Shown here: piece by piece, positions 25,646 through 34,849 of the stretch | Layout of the letters: every line of letters begins with the position of its first letter | Numbering within the stretch: the stretch's first letter is position 1 | Origin: Paraburkholderia sediminicola | GTDB taxonomy: Bacteria; Pseudomonadota; Gammaproteobacteria; Burkholderiales; Burkholderiaceae | Length of the DNA stretch: 64,000 bases | Assembly (NCBI RefSeq): GCF_902859805.1 | Contig: NZ_CADIKC010000007.1 | Coordinates: forward strand, 403,886 to 467,885 | Reading direction: 5' to 3' | The notes under the pieces: generated by a model | Seen by the model: only the letters and a program-made list of their open reading frames with translations | Told to the model about the DNA's origin: nothing | The model's database searches: none | Made by a program: the position numbers and the translations under genes

Positions 25646-25730
25646 GCCGACGTGGTGAAATTGGTAGACACGCTATCTTGAGGGGGTAGTGGCGAAAGCT
25701 GTGCGAGTTCGAGTCTCGCCGTCGGCACCA
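25646..25730 (+). tRNA. tRNA-Leu (anticodon GAG)
   Basis: An 85-nt class II tRNA with 3' CCA encoded. The acceptor stem GCCGACG/CGTCGGC is a perfect 7 bp. The anticodon stem CTATC/GGTAG encloses TTGAGGG, giving anticodon GAG, and a long variable arm (TGGCGAAAGCTGT region) precedes the GCGAGTTCGAGTCTCGC T-arm. It lies between secG and nuoA. Confidence 0.97.
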
Positions 25731-25740
25731 AATGTTATCT

Positions 25741-25777
25741 AATGCCAGCCGCTTGCTTCGCTTCGGCTGGCATTTTC
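25741..25777 (+). terminator. Intrinsic terminator after tRNA-Leu
   Basis: AATGCCAGCCG and CGGCTGGCATT form an 11-bp stem around CTTGCTTCGCTT, followed by TTC. It would separate the tRNA from the nuo operon. Confidence 0.88.
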
Positions 25778-25847
25778 ACTTCTGACGCGCGGCTTGCGTT
25801 GGGCTTGCGGCATGTGCGTTGCCGAAGTGATTTCGCGCCAGGAGTGC

Positions 25848-25853
25848 TATGCT
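25848..25853 (+). promoter_or_regulatory. Weak candidate promoter of the nuo operon
   Basis: TGCTATGCT at 25845-25853 forms an extended -10 element about 38 bp before nuoA. No good -35 is seen, so the call is tentative. Confidence 0.35.
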
Positions 25854-25890
25854 CTTGGCGGCATTCAGAACCAACCGATAGAGGATAGTC

Positions 25891-26250
25891 TTGAACCTCG
25901 CAGCCTATTTCCCCGTCTTGTTGTTCCTCATTGTGGGCACCGGTTTAGGCGTAGCACTGGTCAGCATTGGCAAGATCCTCGGTCCCAACAAGCCCGATAC
26001 CGAGAAAAACGCACCATACGAGTGCGGCTTCGAAGCATTCGAAGATGCGCGCATGAAGTTCGATGTGCGTTACTACCTCGTCGCCATTCTCTTCATCATT
26101 TTCGACCTTGAAACCGCGTTCCTGTTCCCGTGGGGTGTAGCCCTGCGCGACATCGGCTGGCCTGGCTTCATGGCGATGATGATTTTCCTGCTCGAATTCC
26201 TGTTGGGCTTTGCCTATATCTGGAAGAAGGGCGGCCTCGACTGGGAATGA
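25891..26250 (+). CDS. nuoA: NADH-quinone oxidoreductase subunit A
   Basis: A 119-residue membrane-arm subunit of complex I at the junction with the peripheral arm. Three helices and the conserved loop PDTEKNAPYECGFEAFEDAR with KFDVRYYLVAILFIIFDLE are present. The start is TTG at 25891 (MNLAAYFPVLLF), placed by the GAGGATA site 5 nt upstream. It opens the fourteen-gene operon, in which all nuo genes run in the canonical order A to N with B and C following at short gaps. Confidence 0.96.
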   Translation: MNLAAYFPVLLFLIVGTGLGVALVSIGKILGPNKPDTEKNAPYECGFEAFEDARMKFDVRYYLVAILFIIFDLETAFLFPWGVALRDIGWPGFMAMMIFLLEFLLGFAYIWKKGGLDWE

Positions 26251-26313
26251 TGGATTAATCGCCGGTTTGCGTGGGTGGCCAAGGCTTGCCGCCCCGTCTG
26301 GAGTGGAAAGCAA

Positions 26314-26793
26314 ATGAGTATCGAAGGGGTCTTGAAGGAAGGGTTTGTCACCACGACGGCTGACAAACTGATCAACTGGACGCGCACCGGCTCGTTGTGG
26401 CCGATGACGTTCGGTCTCGCGTGCTGCGCGGTCGAGATGATGCATGCGGGCGCTGCCCGTTATGACCTTGACCGTTTCGGCGTGGTGTTTCGTCCGAGTC
26501 CGCGTCAGTCGGATGTGATGATCGTCGCCGGCACGCTGTGCAACAAGATGGCGCCGGCTCTGCGCAAGGTCTACGATCAGATGGCCGAGCCGCGCTGGGT
26601 GATTTCGATGGGCTCGTGCGCGAACGGCGGCGGCTACTACCACTATTCCTATTCGGTGGTGCGCGGCTGTGATCGGATCGTGCCGGTCGACGTCTACGTG
26701 CCAGGTTGTCCGCCTACGGCAGAAGCGCTGGTGTATGGCGTGATCCAGCTGCAGGCCAAGATCCGCCGCACCAACACAATCGCCCGTCAATAA
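26314..26793 (+). CDS. nuoB: NADH-quinone oxidoreductase subunit B
   Basis: A 159-residue subunit that carries cluster N2, the last iron-sulfur centre before quinone. Cluster cysteines are seen in [13 protein letters not shown] (the adjacent Cys pair), in the [10 protein letters not shown] segment, and in [11 protein letters not shown]. The start is ATG 26314 ([11 protein letters not shown]); a frame upstream is not conserved. It lies 63 bp after nuoA. Confidence 0.97.
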
Positions 26794-26814
26794 GGTCAAC
26801 GCCTCCCCCACAAT

Positions 26815-27417
26815 ATGGCAAGCAAACTCGAGACCCTGAAAGCGAACCTCGAGGCGGCCTTTGGCGGCCTCCTGTTGAGCACCACCGAGGCAATCGGTGA
26901 GTTGACGATCGTCGTGAAGGCGAGCGACTACATCAATGTGGCAACGCGTCTGCGCGACGATCGTTCGCTCGGTTTCGAGCAACTGGTCGATCTATGCGGC
27001 GTCGACTATCAGACCTACGCCGATGGCGCATACGACGGCCCGCGTTTCGCGGCCGTTCTGCATTTGTTGTCGGTACAGAACAACTGGCGCCTGCGTCTGC
27101 GTGTATTCGCACCAGACGACGAAATGCCGATCGTCGCGTCAGTCGTTGATATCTGGAGTTCGGCCAACTGGTACGAACGCGAAGCATTCGACCTGTACGG
27201 CATCGTCTTCGAGGGTCACCCGGACCTGCGCCGCATCCTGACCGACTACGGTTTCATTGGTCACCCGTTCCGTAAAGATTTTCCTGTCTCCGGCTACGTC
27301 GAAATGCGTTACGACCCGGAAGAGAAGCGCGTCGTCTATCAGCCTGTGACGATCGAGCCGCGGGAAATCACGCCGCGCGTGATCCGCGAGGATCGCTATG
27401 GCGGTCTGAAACACTAA
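26815..27417 (+). CDS. nuoC: NADH-quinone oxidoreductase subunit C
   Basis: A 200-residue peripheral-arm subunit (30-kDa type). The signature WYEREAFDLYGIVFEGHPDL and the following RRILTDYGFIGHPFRKDFP identify it. It is separate from nuoD here, not fused as in E. coli NuoCD. Confidence 0.97.
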   Translation: MASKLETLKANLEAAFGGLLLSTTEAIGELTIVVKASDYINVATRLRDDRSLGFEQLVDLCGVDYQTYADGAYDGPRFAAVLHLLSVQNNWRLRLRVFAPDDEMPIVASVVDIWSSANWYEREAFDLYGIVFEGHPDLRRILTDYGFIGHPFRKDFPVSGYVEMRYDPEEKRVVYQPVTIEPREITPRVIREDRYGGLKH

Positions 27418-27426
27418 GAGAACGCC

Positions 27427-28680
27427 ATGGCAGAGATCAAGAACTACACGCTCAACTTCGGTCCTCAGCACCCGGCTGCGCACGGTGTGCTGCGCCTCGT
27501 GCTCGAACTCGACGGCGAAGTCATCCAGCGCGCCGATCCGCACATCGGCCTCCTGCATCGCGCGACCGAAAAGCTCGCGGAAACCAAAACTTTCATCCAG
27601 TCCGTGCCGTATATGGACCGCCTCGACTACGTGTCGATGATGGTCAACGAGCACGGCTACGTGATGGCGATTGAAAAGCTGCTCGGCATCGAAGTGCCGA
27701 TTCGCGCGCAGTACATCCGGGTGATGTTCGACGAAGTCACGCGAGTGCTGAACCACCTGATGTGGATCGGTGCACACGCGCTCGACGTCGGCGCGATGGC
27801 GGTGTTCCTGTACGCGTTCCGCGAACGCGAAGACCTGATGGACGTGTACGAAGCGGTGTCCGGCGCACGGATGCACGCGGCTTATTACCGTCCGGGCGGC
27901 GTGTACCGCGATCTGCCTGACGCAATGCCGCAATACAAAGCGTCGAAGATCCGCAATGCGAAGGCATTGTCGAGGATGAACGAGAACCGCCAAGGTTCGC
28001 TGCTCGACTTCATCGACGATTTCTTCACGCGTTTCCCGAAGTGCGTCGACGAATATGAAACGCTGCTCACCGACAACCGGATCTGGAAGCAACGTCTGGT
28101 CGGTATCGGCGTGGTCAGCCCGGAACGCGCGCTGAACCTCGGCATGACCGGCGCGATGTTGCGCGGCTCGGGTATCGAATGGGATCTGCGCAAGAAGCAG
28201 CCGTACGAGGTCTACGACAAGCTCGACTTCGACATTCCGGTCGGCGTGAATGGCGACTGCTATGACCGATATCTGGTTCGCGTCGAGGAAATGCGCCAAT
28301 CCACGCGGATTGTGAAACAGTGCATTGAGTGGTTGCGCAAGAATCCGGGTCCGGTGATGGTCGACAATCACAAGGTTGCGCCGCCGTCGCGGGTCGGAAT
28401 GAAGTCGAACATGGAAGATCTGATTCACCACTTCAAGCTCTTCACGGAAGGCTTCCATGTGCCCGAAGGCGAGGCATATGCCGCGGTCGAGCATCCGAAG
28501 GGCGAGTTCGGTATCTACCTGATCTCGGACGGCGCGAACAAGCCGTATCGCCTGAAAATTCGGGCGCCGGGCTACGCGCACCTGTCCACGCTCGACGAAA
28601 TGGCGCGCGGTCATATGATTGCCGACGCTGTGACGATCATCGGTACGCAGGACATCGTGTTCGGCGAAGTCGATCGCTAG
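27427..28680 (+). CDS. nuoD: NADH-quinone oxidoreductase subunit D
   Basis: A 417-residue 49-kDa-type subunit that forms the quinone pocket with NuoB. It begins AEIKNYTLNFGPQHPAAHGVL, with the quinone-site His and Tyr residues of the GPQHPAAHG block and VPYMDRLDY; the C-terminal DPVFGEVDR-type ending (QDIVFGEVDR) is intact. It follows nuoC by 9 bp. Confidence 0.98.
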   Translation: MAEIKNYTLNFGPQHPAAHGVLRLVLELDGEVIQRADPHIGLLHRATEKLAETKTFIQSVPYMDRLDYVSMMVNEHGYVMAIEKLLGIEVPIRAQYIRVMFDEVTRVLNHLMWIGAHALDVGAMAVFLYAFREREDLMDVYEAVSGARMHAAYYRPGGVYRDLPDAMPQYKASKIRNAKALSRMNENRQGSLLDFIDDFFTRFPKCVDEYETLLTDNRIWKQRLVGIGVVSPERALNLGMTGAMLRGSGIEWDLRKKQPYEVYDKLDFDIPVGVNGDCYDRYLVRVEEMRQSTRIVKQCIEWLRKNPGPVMVDNHKVAPPSRVGMKSNMEDLIHHFKLFTEGFHVPEGEAYAAVEHPKGEFGIYLISDGANKPYRLKIRAPGYAHLSTLDEMARGHMIADAVTIIGTQDIVFGEVDR

Positions 28681-28811
28681 GACGTATTCATCAGCGCGCG
28701 TCTTCAGGTTGCACCGAAGCGCGCGTCAAGCAAAGGAACGCCGGGTCTGTCGCAACATGCAACGCGCGACGGGTTTTCGTTCGGTAGGAATTGAAAGAGT
28801 CGTGTCTGAAA

Positions 28812-29297
28812 ATGATCTCAGCTGAAGGCCTGAAAGAAATCGATCGTGCGATCGCGAAGTATCCCGCCGATCAGAAACAGTCCGCCGTGATGTCGGCACT
28901 GGCTACTGCTCAGGAAGAGCATGGCTGGCTGTCGCCCGAACTCATGCAGTTCGTCGCGGACTATCTCGGCATGCCGGCGGTCGCCGTGCAGGAGGTGGCT
29001 ACCTTCTACACGATGTATGAGACCTCGCCGGTCGGCAAATACAAGATCACGCTCTGCACGAACCTGCCGTGCCAACTCGGCCCGGACGGCGGCTCAGACA
29101 GTGCCGCTGAATATCTGAAGCAGAAGCTCGGCATCGACTTCGGCGAAACCACGGCTGACGGCAAGTTCACCTTGAAAGAAGGTGAGTGCATGGGCTCGTG
29201 CGGCGATGCGCCGGTGATGCTGGTGAACAACCATCGCATGTGCAGCTTCATGAGCCGCGCGAAGATCGACCAGCTGCTCGAGGAACTTTCGAAATGA
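28812..29297 (+). CDS. nuoE: NADH-quinone oxidoreductase subunit E
   Basis: A 161-residue thioredoxin-fold subunit with a [2Fe-2S] cluster (24-kDa type). Cluster cysteines are in CTNLPCQL and ECMGSCGDAP. The start is ATG 28812 (MISAEGLKEIDRAI); an upstream TTG 28791 in frame would add seven residues. A 131-bp gap separates it from nuoD, and its stop overlaps the nuoF start by 4 bp. Confidence 0.96.
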   Translation: MISAEGLKEIDRAIAKYPADQKQSAVMSALATAQEEHGWLSPELMQFVADYLGMPAVAVQEVATFYTMYETSPVGKYKITLCTNLPCQLGPDGGSDSAAEYLKQKLGIDFGETTADGKFTLKEGECMGSCGDAPVMLVNNHRMCSFMSRAKIDQLLEELSK

Positions 29298-30622
29298 CGT
29301 CTTTACACGATCGTCACATCAAACCGCTGATTCTCGCCGGCCTGAACGGCGACAACTGGCATCTCGAAGACTATGTGGCGCGCGGCGGTTACGCCCAGCT
29401 GCGCCGCATTCTGGAAGAAAAGATTCCGCCCGAGCAGGTGATCGCCGACGTCAAGGCGTCGGGTCTGCGCGGCCGTGGTGGTGCAGGCTTCCCGACCGGT
29501 CTGAAGTGGAGCTTCATGCCGCGTCAGTTCCCGGGGCAGAAGTACCTCGTCTGCAATTCGGACGAAGGTGAACCGGGCACATTCAAAGACCGCGACATCC
29601 TCCGTTTCAATCCGCACTCGCTGATTGAAGGCATGGCCATCGGCGCGTACGCGATGGGCATCACGGTCGGCTACAACTATATCCACGGCGAAATCTGGGA
29701 AGTCTACAAACGCTTCGAAGAAGCGTTGGAAGAAGCCCGCCGCGCCGGATTCCTCGGCGACAACATCATGGGTTCGGGCTTCTCGTTCGAACTGCATGCG
29801 CACCACGGTTACGGCGCCTACATTTGCGGCGAAGAAACCGCGCTGCTCGAGTCGCTCGAAGGCAAGAAAGGCCAGCCGCGCTTCAAGCCGCCGTTCCCGG
29901 CGAGCTTCGGCGTGTACGGCAAACCGACCACGATCAACAACACCGAGACGTTCGCCGCGGTGCCGTTCCTGCTCGCGATCGGTCCGCAGAATTACCTCGA
30001 AATCGGCAAGCCGAACAATGGCGGCACGAAGATTTTCTCGGTTGCAGGCGACGTCGAACGTCCGGGCAACTATGAAATTCCGCTCGGCACGCCGTTCGCC
30101 ACGCTGATGGAACTGGCCGGTGGCATGCGCGGCGGGAAGAAGATCAAGGCCGTGATTCCAGGCGGCTCGTCGGCACCGGTGATCCCGGGCGAAATGATGA
30201 TGCAGACCGACATGGACTACGACTCGATCGCCAAGGCTGGCTCGATGCTCGGTTCCGGCGCGGTCATTGTGATGGACGAGACGCGTTGCATGGTCCGTTC
30301 GCTGCTGCGTCTGTCGTACTTCTATTACGAAGAGTCGTGCGGTCAGTGCACGCCGTGCCGCGAAGGCACCGGCTGGCTCTATCGCGTCGTGCATCGTATC
30401 GAACACGGGCTCGGCCGTCCGGAAGATCTGGATCTGCTGAACTCGGTCGCTGAGAACATCATGGGCCGCACGATTTGCGCGCTCGGCGATGCAGCGGCCA
30501 TGCCGGTTCGCGGCATGCTTAAGCACTACTGGGACGAATTCGAATACCACGTCGCCCACAAGCATTGCCTCGTCGGCGGTCACGCCGGTGCGGCAGCGGC
30601 GTCAGAAACAGTGGCTGCCTAA
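29294..30622 (+). CDS. nuoF: NADH-quinone oxidoreductase subunit F
   Basis: A 442-residue 51-kDa-type subunit binding FMN, NADH and cluster N3. FMN/NAD motifs GLRGRGGAGFPTGLKW and CNSDEGEPGTFKDR are present, and the cluster block SCGQCTPCREG is near residue 350. The start is ATG 29294, overlapping the nuoE stop (ATGA), so translation is coupled; the in-frame ATG 29186 lies inside nuoE. Confidence 0.97.
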   Translation: MTSLHDRHIKPLILAGLNGDNWHLEDYVARGGYAQLRRILEEKIPPEQVIADVKASGLRGRGGAGFPTGLKWSFMPRQFPGQKYLVCNSDEGEPGTFKDRDILRFNPHSLIEGMAIGAYAMGITVGYNYIHGEIWEVYKRFEEALEEARRAGFLGDNIMGSGFSFELHAHHGYGAYICGEETALLESLEGKKGQPRFKPPFPASFGVYGKPTTINNTETFAAVPFLLAIGPQNYLEIGKPNNGGTKIFSVAGDVERPGNYEIPLGTPFATLMELAGGMRGGKKIKAVIPGGSSAPVIPGEMMMQTDMDYDSIAKAGSMLGSGAVIVMDETRCMVRSLLRLSYFYYEESCGQCTPCREGTGWLYRVVHRIEHGLGRPEDLDLLNSVAENIMGRTICALGDAAAMPVRGMLKHYWDEFEYHVAHKHCLVGGHAGAAAASETVAA

Positions 30623-30732
30623 GTACGCGAAGTAGCGCACCAGAACACGTCATCCGCGGGATTCATCGCCTGAAATGGGCGCTGAACGGGGCGAACGATT
30701 GAGCGGTAACAGGTTAAGGAAGATTGACCATC

Positions 30733-33066
30733 ATGGTTGAACTTGAAATAGACGGCAAGAAAGTAGAGGTGCCTGAAGGCAGCATGGTGATCCAGGCTGC
30801 GCATAAGGTCGACACGTACATTCCTCACTTCTGCTATCACAAGAAGCTGTCGATTGCGGCCAACTGCCGGATGTGTCTGGTCGATGTCGAAAAGATGCCG
30901 AAGGCCGTGCCCGCATGCGCCACGCCGGTGTCGGCAGGCATGATTGTGCGCACCAAGTCGGACAAGGCCGTGAAGGGCCAGCAAGCCGTGATGGAATTCC
31001 TGCTGATCAACCACCCGCTGGATTGCCCGATCTGCGATCAGGGTGGCGAGTGTCAGTTGCAGGATCTGGCGGTGGGTTACGGCAAGTCGTCGTCGCGTTA
31101 TAGCGAAGAAAAGCGCGTCGTGTTCCACAAGAACGTCGGCCCGCTGATCTCGATGGAAGAAATGTCGCGTTGCATTCACTGCACGCGTTGCGTCCGCTTT
31201 GGCCAGGAAGTCGCCGGCGTGATGGAACTCGGCATGCTGGGTCGCGGCGAGCATTCGGAAATCACGTCGTTCGTCGGCAAGACGGTCGACTCCGAACTGT
31301 CGGGCAACATGATCGATCTGTGCCCGGTGGGCGCGCTGACCAGCAAGCCGTTCCGCTACAGCGCACGCACGTGGGAACTGTCGCGCCGCAAGTCGGTGAG
31401 CCCGCACGATTCCGTCGGCGCAAACCTCGTGGTGCAAGTGAAGAACAATCGCGTGATGCGTGTTCTGCCGTTCGAAAACGAATCCATCAACGAATGCTGG
31501 ATTTCGGACAAGGACCGTTTCTCGTACGAAGGTCTGAACAGCCCGGAACGTCTCACGCAGCCGATGCTCAAGCAAGGCGGCAAGTGGGTCGAGACCGACT
31601 GGCAATCCGCACTCGAATACGTAGTCAAGGGTCTGAAGGGCATCAAGGGCGACCACGGCGCGAACGCGCTGGCCGCGCTCGGCAGCGCCCACAGCACCGT
31701 CGAAGAATTGTTCCTGTTGAAGCAGCTGGCCCAGGCGGTCGGCACGCCTAACGTCGACTTCCGTCTGCGTCAGTCGGATTTCTCCGCGCCTGTGAACGGT
31801 GCGCCGTGGCTCGGTACGGCGATCGCCGACCTCTCGAACCTCGACGCCGCATTGGTGATCGGTTCAGATCTGCGCCGCGATCATCCGCTGTTTGCCGCGC
31901 GTCTGCGTCAAGCCGCCAAGAGCGGCACGAAGCTCACGCTCGTGCAAGCCACCAACGACGACGCGCTGATTCCGCAAGCGCAACGCGTGGTTGCCGCGCC
32001 GTCGGCATGGCTCGACGCACTGGCTGGTATCGCGGGCGCGGTGTCGGAAGCGAACGGCGTTGCACTGCCGGAAGCCTTCGCCGGCACGCAGCCGACGGAC
32101 GCCAACAAACAAATCGCGAAGTCGCTCGCCACCGGCGAACAGCGTGTGGTGTTGCTCGGCAACGGCGCAGTCCGTCATCCGGACTTCGCCGCGATCCACG
32201 CCGCGGCGCAATGGATCGCAGACGCGACCGGTGCCACGCTGGGTTTCCTCACGGAAGCCGCTAACACGGTCGGTGCGCATCTGGTGAACGCATTGCCGGG
32301 CGAGGGCGGTTTGAACGCTCGCGAAGTGTTCGAGCAACCGCGCAAGGGTTATGTGTTGCTGAACGTCGAACCGGAATTCGACACGGCCAATCCGGCGCAG
32401 GCTTTGGCCGCGCTGAAGCAGGCTGAAATGGTCGTCGTGATGTCGCCGTTCCAGATGGGCGCCGAATACGCTGACGTCCTGCTGCCGATCGCACCGTTCA
32501 CGGAAACGGCCGGCACGTTCGTCAACGCCGAAGGTACGGTGCAGACGTTCAACGGCGTCGTGCGCCCGCTCGGCGACACGCGTCCGGCATGGAAGGTCTT
32601 GCGCGTCCTGGGTAGCCTGTTGGGCGTGCCGGGTTTCGAATTCGACACCTCGGAAGAAGTGCGCACGGCAGCGCTTGGCGACGGCGAGATCAAGTCGCGC
32701 CTGTCGAACAAGACGGGCGCCACGGTTGCACGCGGCAAGGCAGCGAAGGCAGCGGAAGGCAAGTTCGAGCGTATTGCCGACGTGCCGATTTACCACGCAG
32801 ACTCGCTGGTACGCCGTGCCGAATCGCTGCATCTGACGGCAGCGGCGCGCGCAGCAAATTCGGCCGGTCTGCCGGCTGCGCTGTTCGACAAACTGGGTTT
32901 GAAGGAAGGCGACGCAGTGCGCGTGCGCCAGGGCGAGCAATCGGTGCAGTTGCCGGCCGTGCGCGACGCAAATCTTGCGGAGACGGTCGTCCGCGTATCG
33001 GCGGCTACGCCTGCCGGTGCAGCGCTGGGCAGCCTGTTCGGTGAACTGGTGGTGGAGAAGGCGTAA
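30733..33066 (+). CDS. nuoG: NADH-quinone oxidoreductase subunit G
   Basis: A 777-residue 75-kDa-type subunit. N-terminal [2Fe-2S] ferredoxin cysteines (HFCYHKK, CRMCLVDVEK), the 4Fe-4S blocks CPICDQGGECQLQD and CIHCTRCVRFGQEVAG, then the molybdopterin-oxidoreductase-like domain are in the usual order. The start is ATG 30733 (MVELEIDGKK). It is separated from nuoF by 110 bp. Confidence 0.97.
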   Translation: MVELEIDGKKVEVPEGSMVIQAAHKVDTYIPHFCYHKKLSIAANCRMCLVDVEKMPKAVPACATPVSAGMIVRTKSDKAVKGQQAVMEFLLINHPLDCPICDQGGECQLQDLAVGYGKSSSRYSEEKRVVFHKNVGPLISMEEMSRCIHCTRCVRFGQEVAGVMELGMLGRGEHSEITSFVGKTVDSELSGNMIDLCPVGALTSKPFRYSARTWELSRRKSVSPHDSVGANLVVQVKNNRVMRVLPFENESINECWISDKDRFSYEGLNSPERLTQPMLKQGGKWVETDWQSALEYVVKGLKGIKGDHGANALAALGSAHSTVEELFLLKQLAQAVGTPNVDFRLRQSDFSAPVNGAPWLGTAIADLSNLDAALVIGSDLRRDHPLFAARLRQAAKSGTKLTLVQATNDDALIPQAQRVVAAPSAWLDALAGIAGAVSEANGVALPEAFAGTQPTDANKQIAKSLATGEQRVVLLGNGAVRHPDFAAIHAAAQWIADATGATLGFLTEAANTVGAHLVNALPGEGGLNAREVFEQPRKGYVLLNVEPEFDTANPAQALAALKQAEMVVVMSPFQMGAEYADVLLPIAPFTETAGTFVNAEGTVQTFNGVVRPLGDTRPAWKVLRVLGSLLGVPGFEFDTSEEVRTAALGDGEIKSRLSNKTGATVARGKAAKAAEGKFERIADVPIYHADSLVRRAESLHLTAAARAANSAGLPAALFDKLGLKEGDAVRVRQGEQSVQLPAVRDANLAETVVRVSAATPAGAALGSLFGELVVEKA

Positions 33067-34131
33067 ATGAGCTTGTTCGATACGATCAACTCGGGCGGCA
33101 CCCAGCTTCTCGGTGTGGCATGGCCCACGGTGTGGGCACTGGTGCGCATCCTGGTGGTGGCCGTCGTGATCCTGCTGTGCGTGGCTTACCTGATTCTGTG
33201 GGAGCGTAAGCTGATCGGCTGGATGCACGTGCGTCTCGGCCCGAACCGCGTGGGCCCGGCAGGTTTGCTGCAGCCGATCGCCGACGTGCTGAAGCTGTTG
33301 CTGAAAGAGGTGATTCAGCCGGCTCAGGCGAGCCGCTGGATCTACCTGATCGCGCCGATCATGGTGGTGGTGCCGGCCTTCGCGGTCTGGGCGGTGATTC
33401 CGTTCCAGGCGGGCGCGGTTCTCGGCGACATCAACGCAGGTCTGCTTTACGCGATGGCGATTTCGTCGGTCGGCGTGTACGGCGTGATTCTGGCGGGCTG
33501 GGCGTCGAACTCGAAATACGCGTTCCTCGGTGCCATGCGCGCGGCCGCTCAAATGGTCTCGTACGAAATTTCGATGGGCTTTGCGCTCGTCGTCGTGCTG
33601 ATGACGGCGGGCAGTCTGAATCTGTCGGAGATCGTCGGTTCACAGGAACGCGGCATTTTCGCCAGCTACGGCTTGAACTTCCTGTCGTGGAACTGGCTGC
33701 CGCTCCTGCCGATGTTCGTCGTGTACTTCATCTCGGGCATCGCCGAAACGAACCGTCACCCGTTCGACGTGGTGGAAGGTGAGTCGGAAATCGTCGCGGG
33801 CCACATGATCGATTACTCGGGGATGGCGTTCGCGCTGTTCTTCCTCGCCGAGTACATCAACATGATCGTGATCTCGGCATTGGCTGCAACACTGTTCCTC
33901 GGCGGCTGGAGCGCACCGTTCGGCTTCCTGTCGTTTGTTCCGGGCATCGTTTGGCTCGTCGCCAAGGTTTTCTTCCTGCTGTCGGTATTCATCTGGGCGC
34001 GTGCCACGTTCCCGCGCTATCGCTACGACCAGATCATGCGTCTGGGCTGGAAAATTTTCATTCCGGTTTGCGTGGTGTGGCTCATCGTGGTCGGCTTCTG
34101 GATCATGTCGCCGTTGAATATCTGGAAATAA
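33067..34131 (+). CDS. nuoH: NADH-quinone oxidoreductase subunit H
   Basis: A 354-residue membrane subunit of the quinone channel. It has the family block ERKLIGWMHVRLGPNRVGP, the acidic loop in FDVVEGESEIVAGHMIDYSG, and about eight helices. It starts directly after the nuoG stop with no spacer. Confidence 0.97.
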   Translation: MSLFDTINSGGTQLLGVAWPTVWALVRILVVAVVILLCVAYLILWERKLIGWMHVRLGPNRVGPAGLLQPIADVLKLLLKEVIQPAQASRWIYLIAPIMVVVPAFAVWAVIPFQAGAVLGDINAGLLYAMAISSVGVYGVILAGWASNSKYAFLGAMRAAAQMVSYEISMGFALVVVLMTAGSLNLSEIVGSQERGIFASYGLNFLSWNWLPLLPMFVVYFISGIAETNRHPFDVVEGESEIVAGHMIDYSGMAFALFFLAEYINMIVISALAATLFLGGWSAPFGFLSFVPGIVWLVAKVFFLLSVFIWARATFPRYRYDQIMRLGWKIFIPVCVVWLIVVGFWIMSPLNIWK

Positions 34132-34146
34132 AGGGCGGATGAACCC

Positions 34147-34635
34147 ATGACCGCAATCCAAAACTTTTTCAAGACCTTCTTCCTGACGGAGCTACTCAAA
34201 GGCCTCGCGCTGACCGGACGTTATACGTTCCAGCGCAAGGTGACGGTGCAGTTCCCGGAAGAGAAGACGCCGATTTCGCCGCGTTTCCGCGGCCTGCATG
34301 CGCTGCGCCGCTATGAAAACGGCGAAGAACGCTGCATCGCCTGCAAGCTGTGCGAAGCGGTGTGCCCGGCGCTCGCCATCACGATCGAATCGGAAACCCG
34401 TGCGGATAACACGCGCCGCACGACGCGCTACGACATCGACCTGACCAAGTGCATCTTCTGCGGTTTCTGCGAAGAGAGCTGCCCGGTCGATTCGATTGTC
34501 GAGACGCACATTCTCGAATATCACGGCGAGAAGCGCGGCGACCTGTATTTCACGAAAGACATGTTGCTGGCCGTTGGCGATCGCTACGAAGCGGAGATCG
34601 CTGCGAACAAGGCAGCCGACGCGCCGTATCGTTGA
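34147..34635 (+). CDS. nuoI: NADH-quinone oxidoreductase subunit I
   Basis: A 162-residue subunit carrying two [4Fe-4S] clusters (N6a and N6b). Both cysteine blocks are complete: CIACKLCEAVCP and CIFCGFCEESCP. An N-terminal amphipathic helix anchors it near the membrane. It lies 15 bp after nuoH, before an unusual 214-bp gap. Confidence 0.97.
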   Translation: MTAIQNFFKTFFLTELLKGLALTGRYTFQRKVTVQFPEEKTPISPRFRGLHALRRYENGEERCIACKLCEAVCPALAITIESETRADNTRRTTRYDIDLTKCIFCGFCEESCPVDSIVETHILEYHGEKRGDLYFTKDMLLAVGDRYEAEIAANKAADAPYR

Positions 34636-34650
34636 AGCATTTCGGTTAAA

Positions 34651-34760
34651 GCGGTAAATGCGGCAAAAAGCGCGGCAATAAACGCGGCAGTAAATGCAGC
34701 AGTAACACGGCCTGTTGTCGGGCCGAGCGCCGCGGCCTGAGTGCCGCGGCACGGCGCACC
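34651..34760 (+). repeat. Degenerate tandem repeat and GC palindromes between nuoI and nuoJ
   Basis: From about 34651 to 34706 the unit GCGG-(t/c)(a)-(n)TAAA-(t/c) recurs about five times at 10-14 nt spacing (gcggtaaat, gcggcaaaaa, gcggcaataaac, gcggcagtaaat, gcagcagtaac). Two copies of the palindrome GCCGCGGC follow at about 34729-34750. The gap holds no ORF of note. Confidence 0.5.
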
Positions 34761-34849
34761 TGTGCGGATGTTCTGGCGGTTTCGGCCGCTTTATCCGCCC
34801 CGTGCCAAAGAACAATGCCTGACGATGGCCTAACGATGAACCGGTAATC

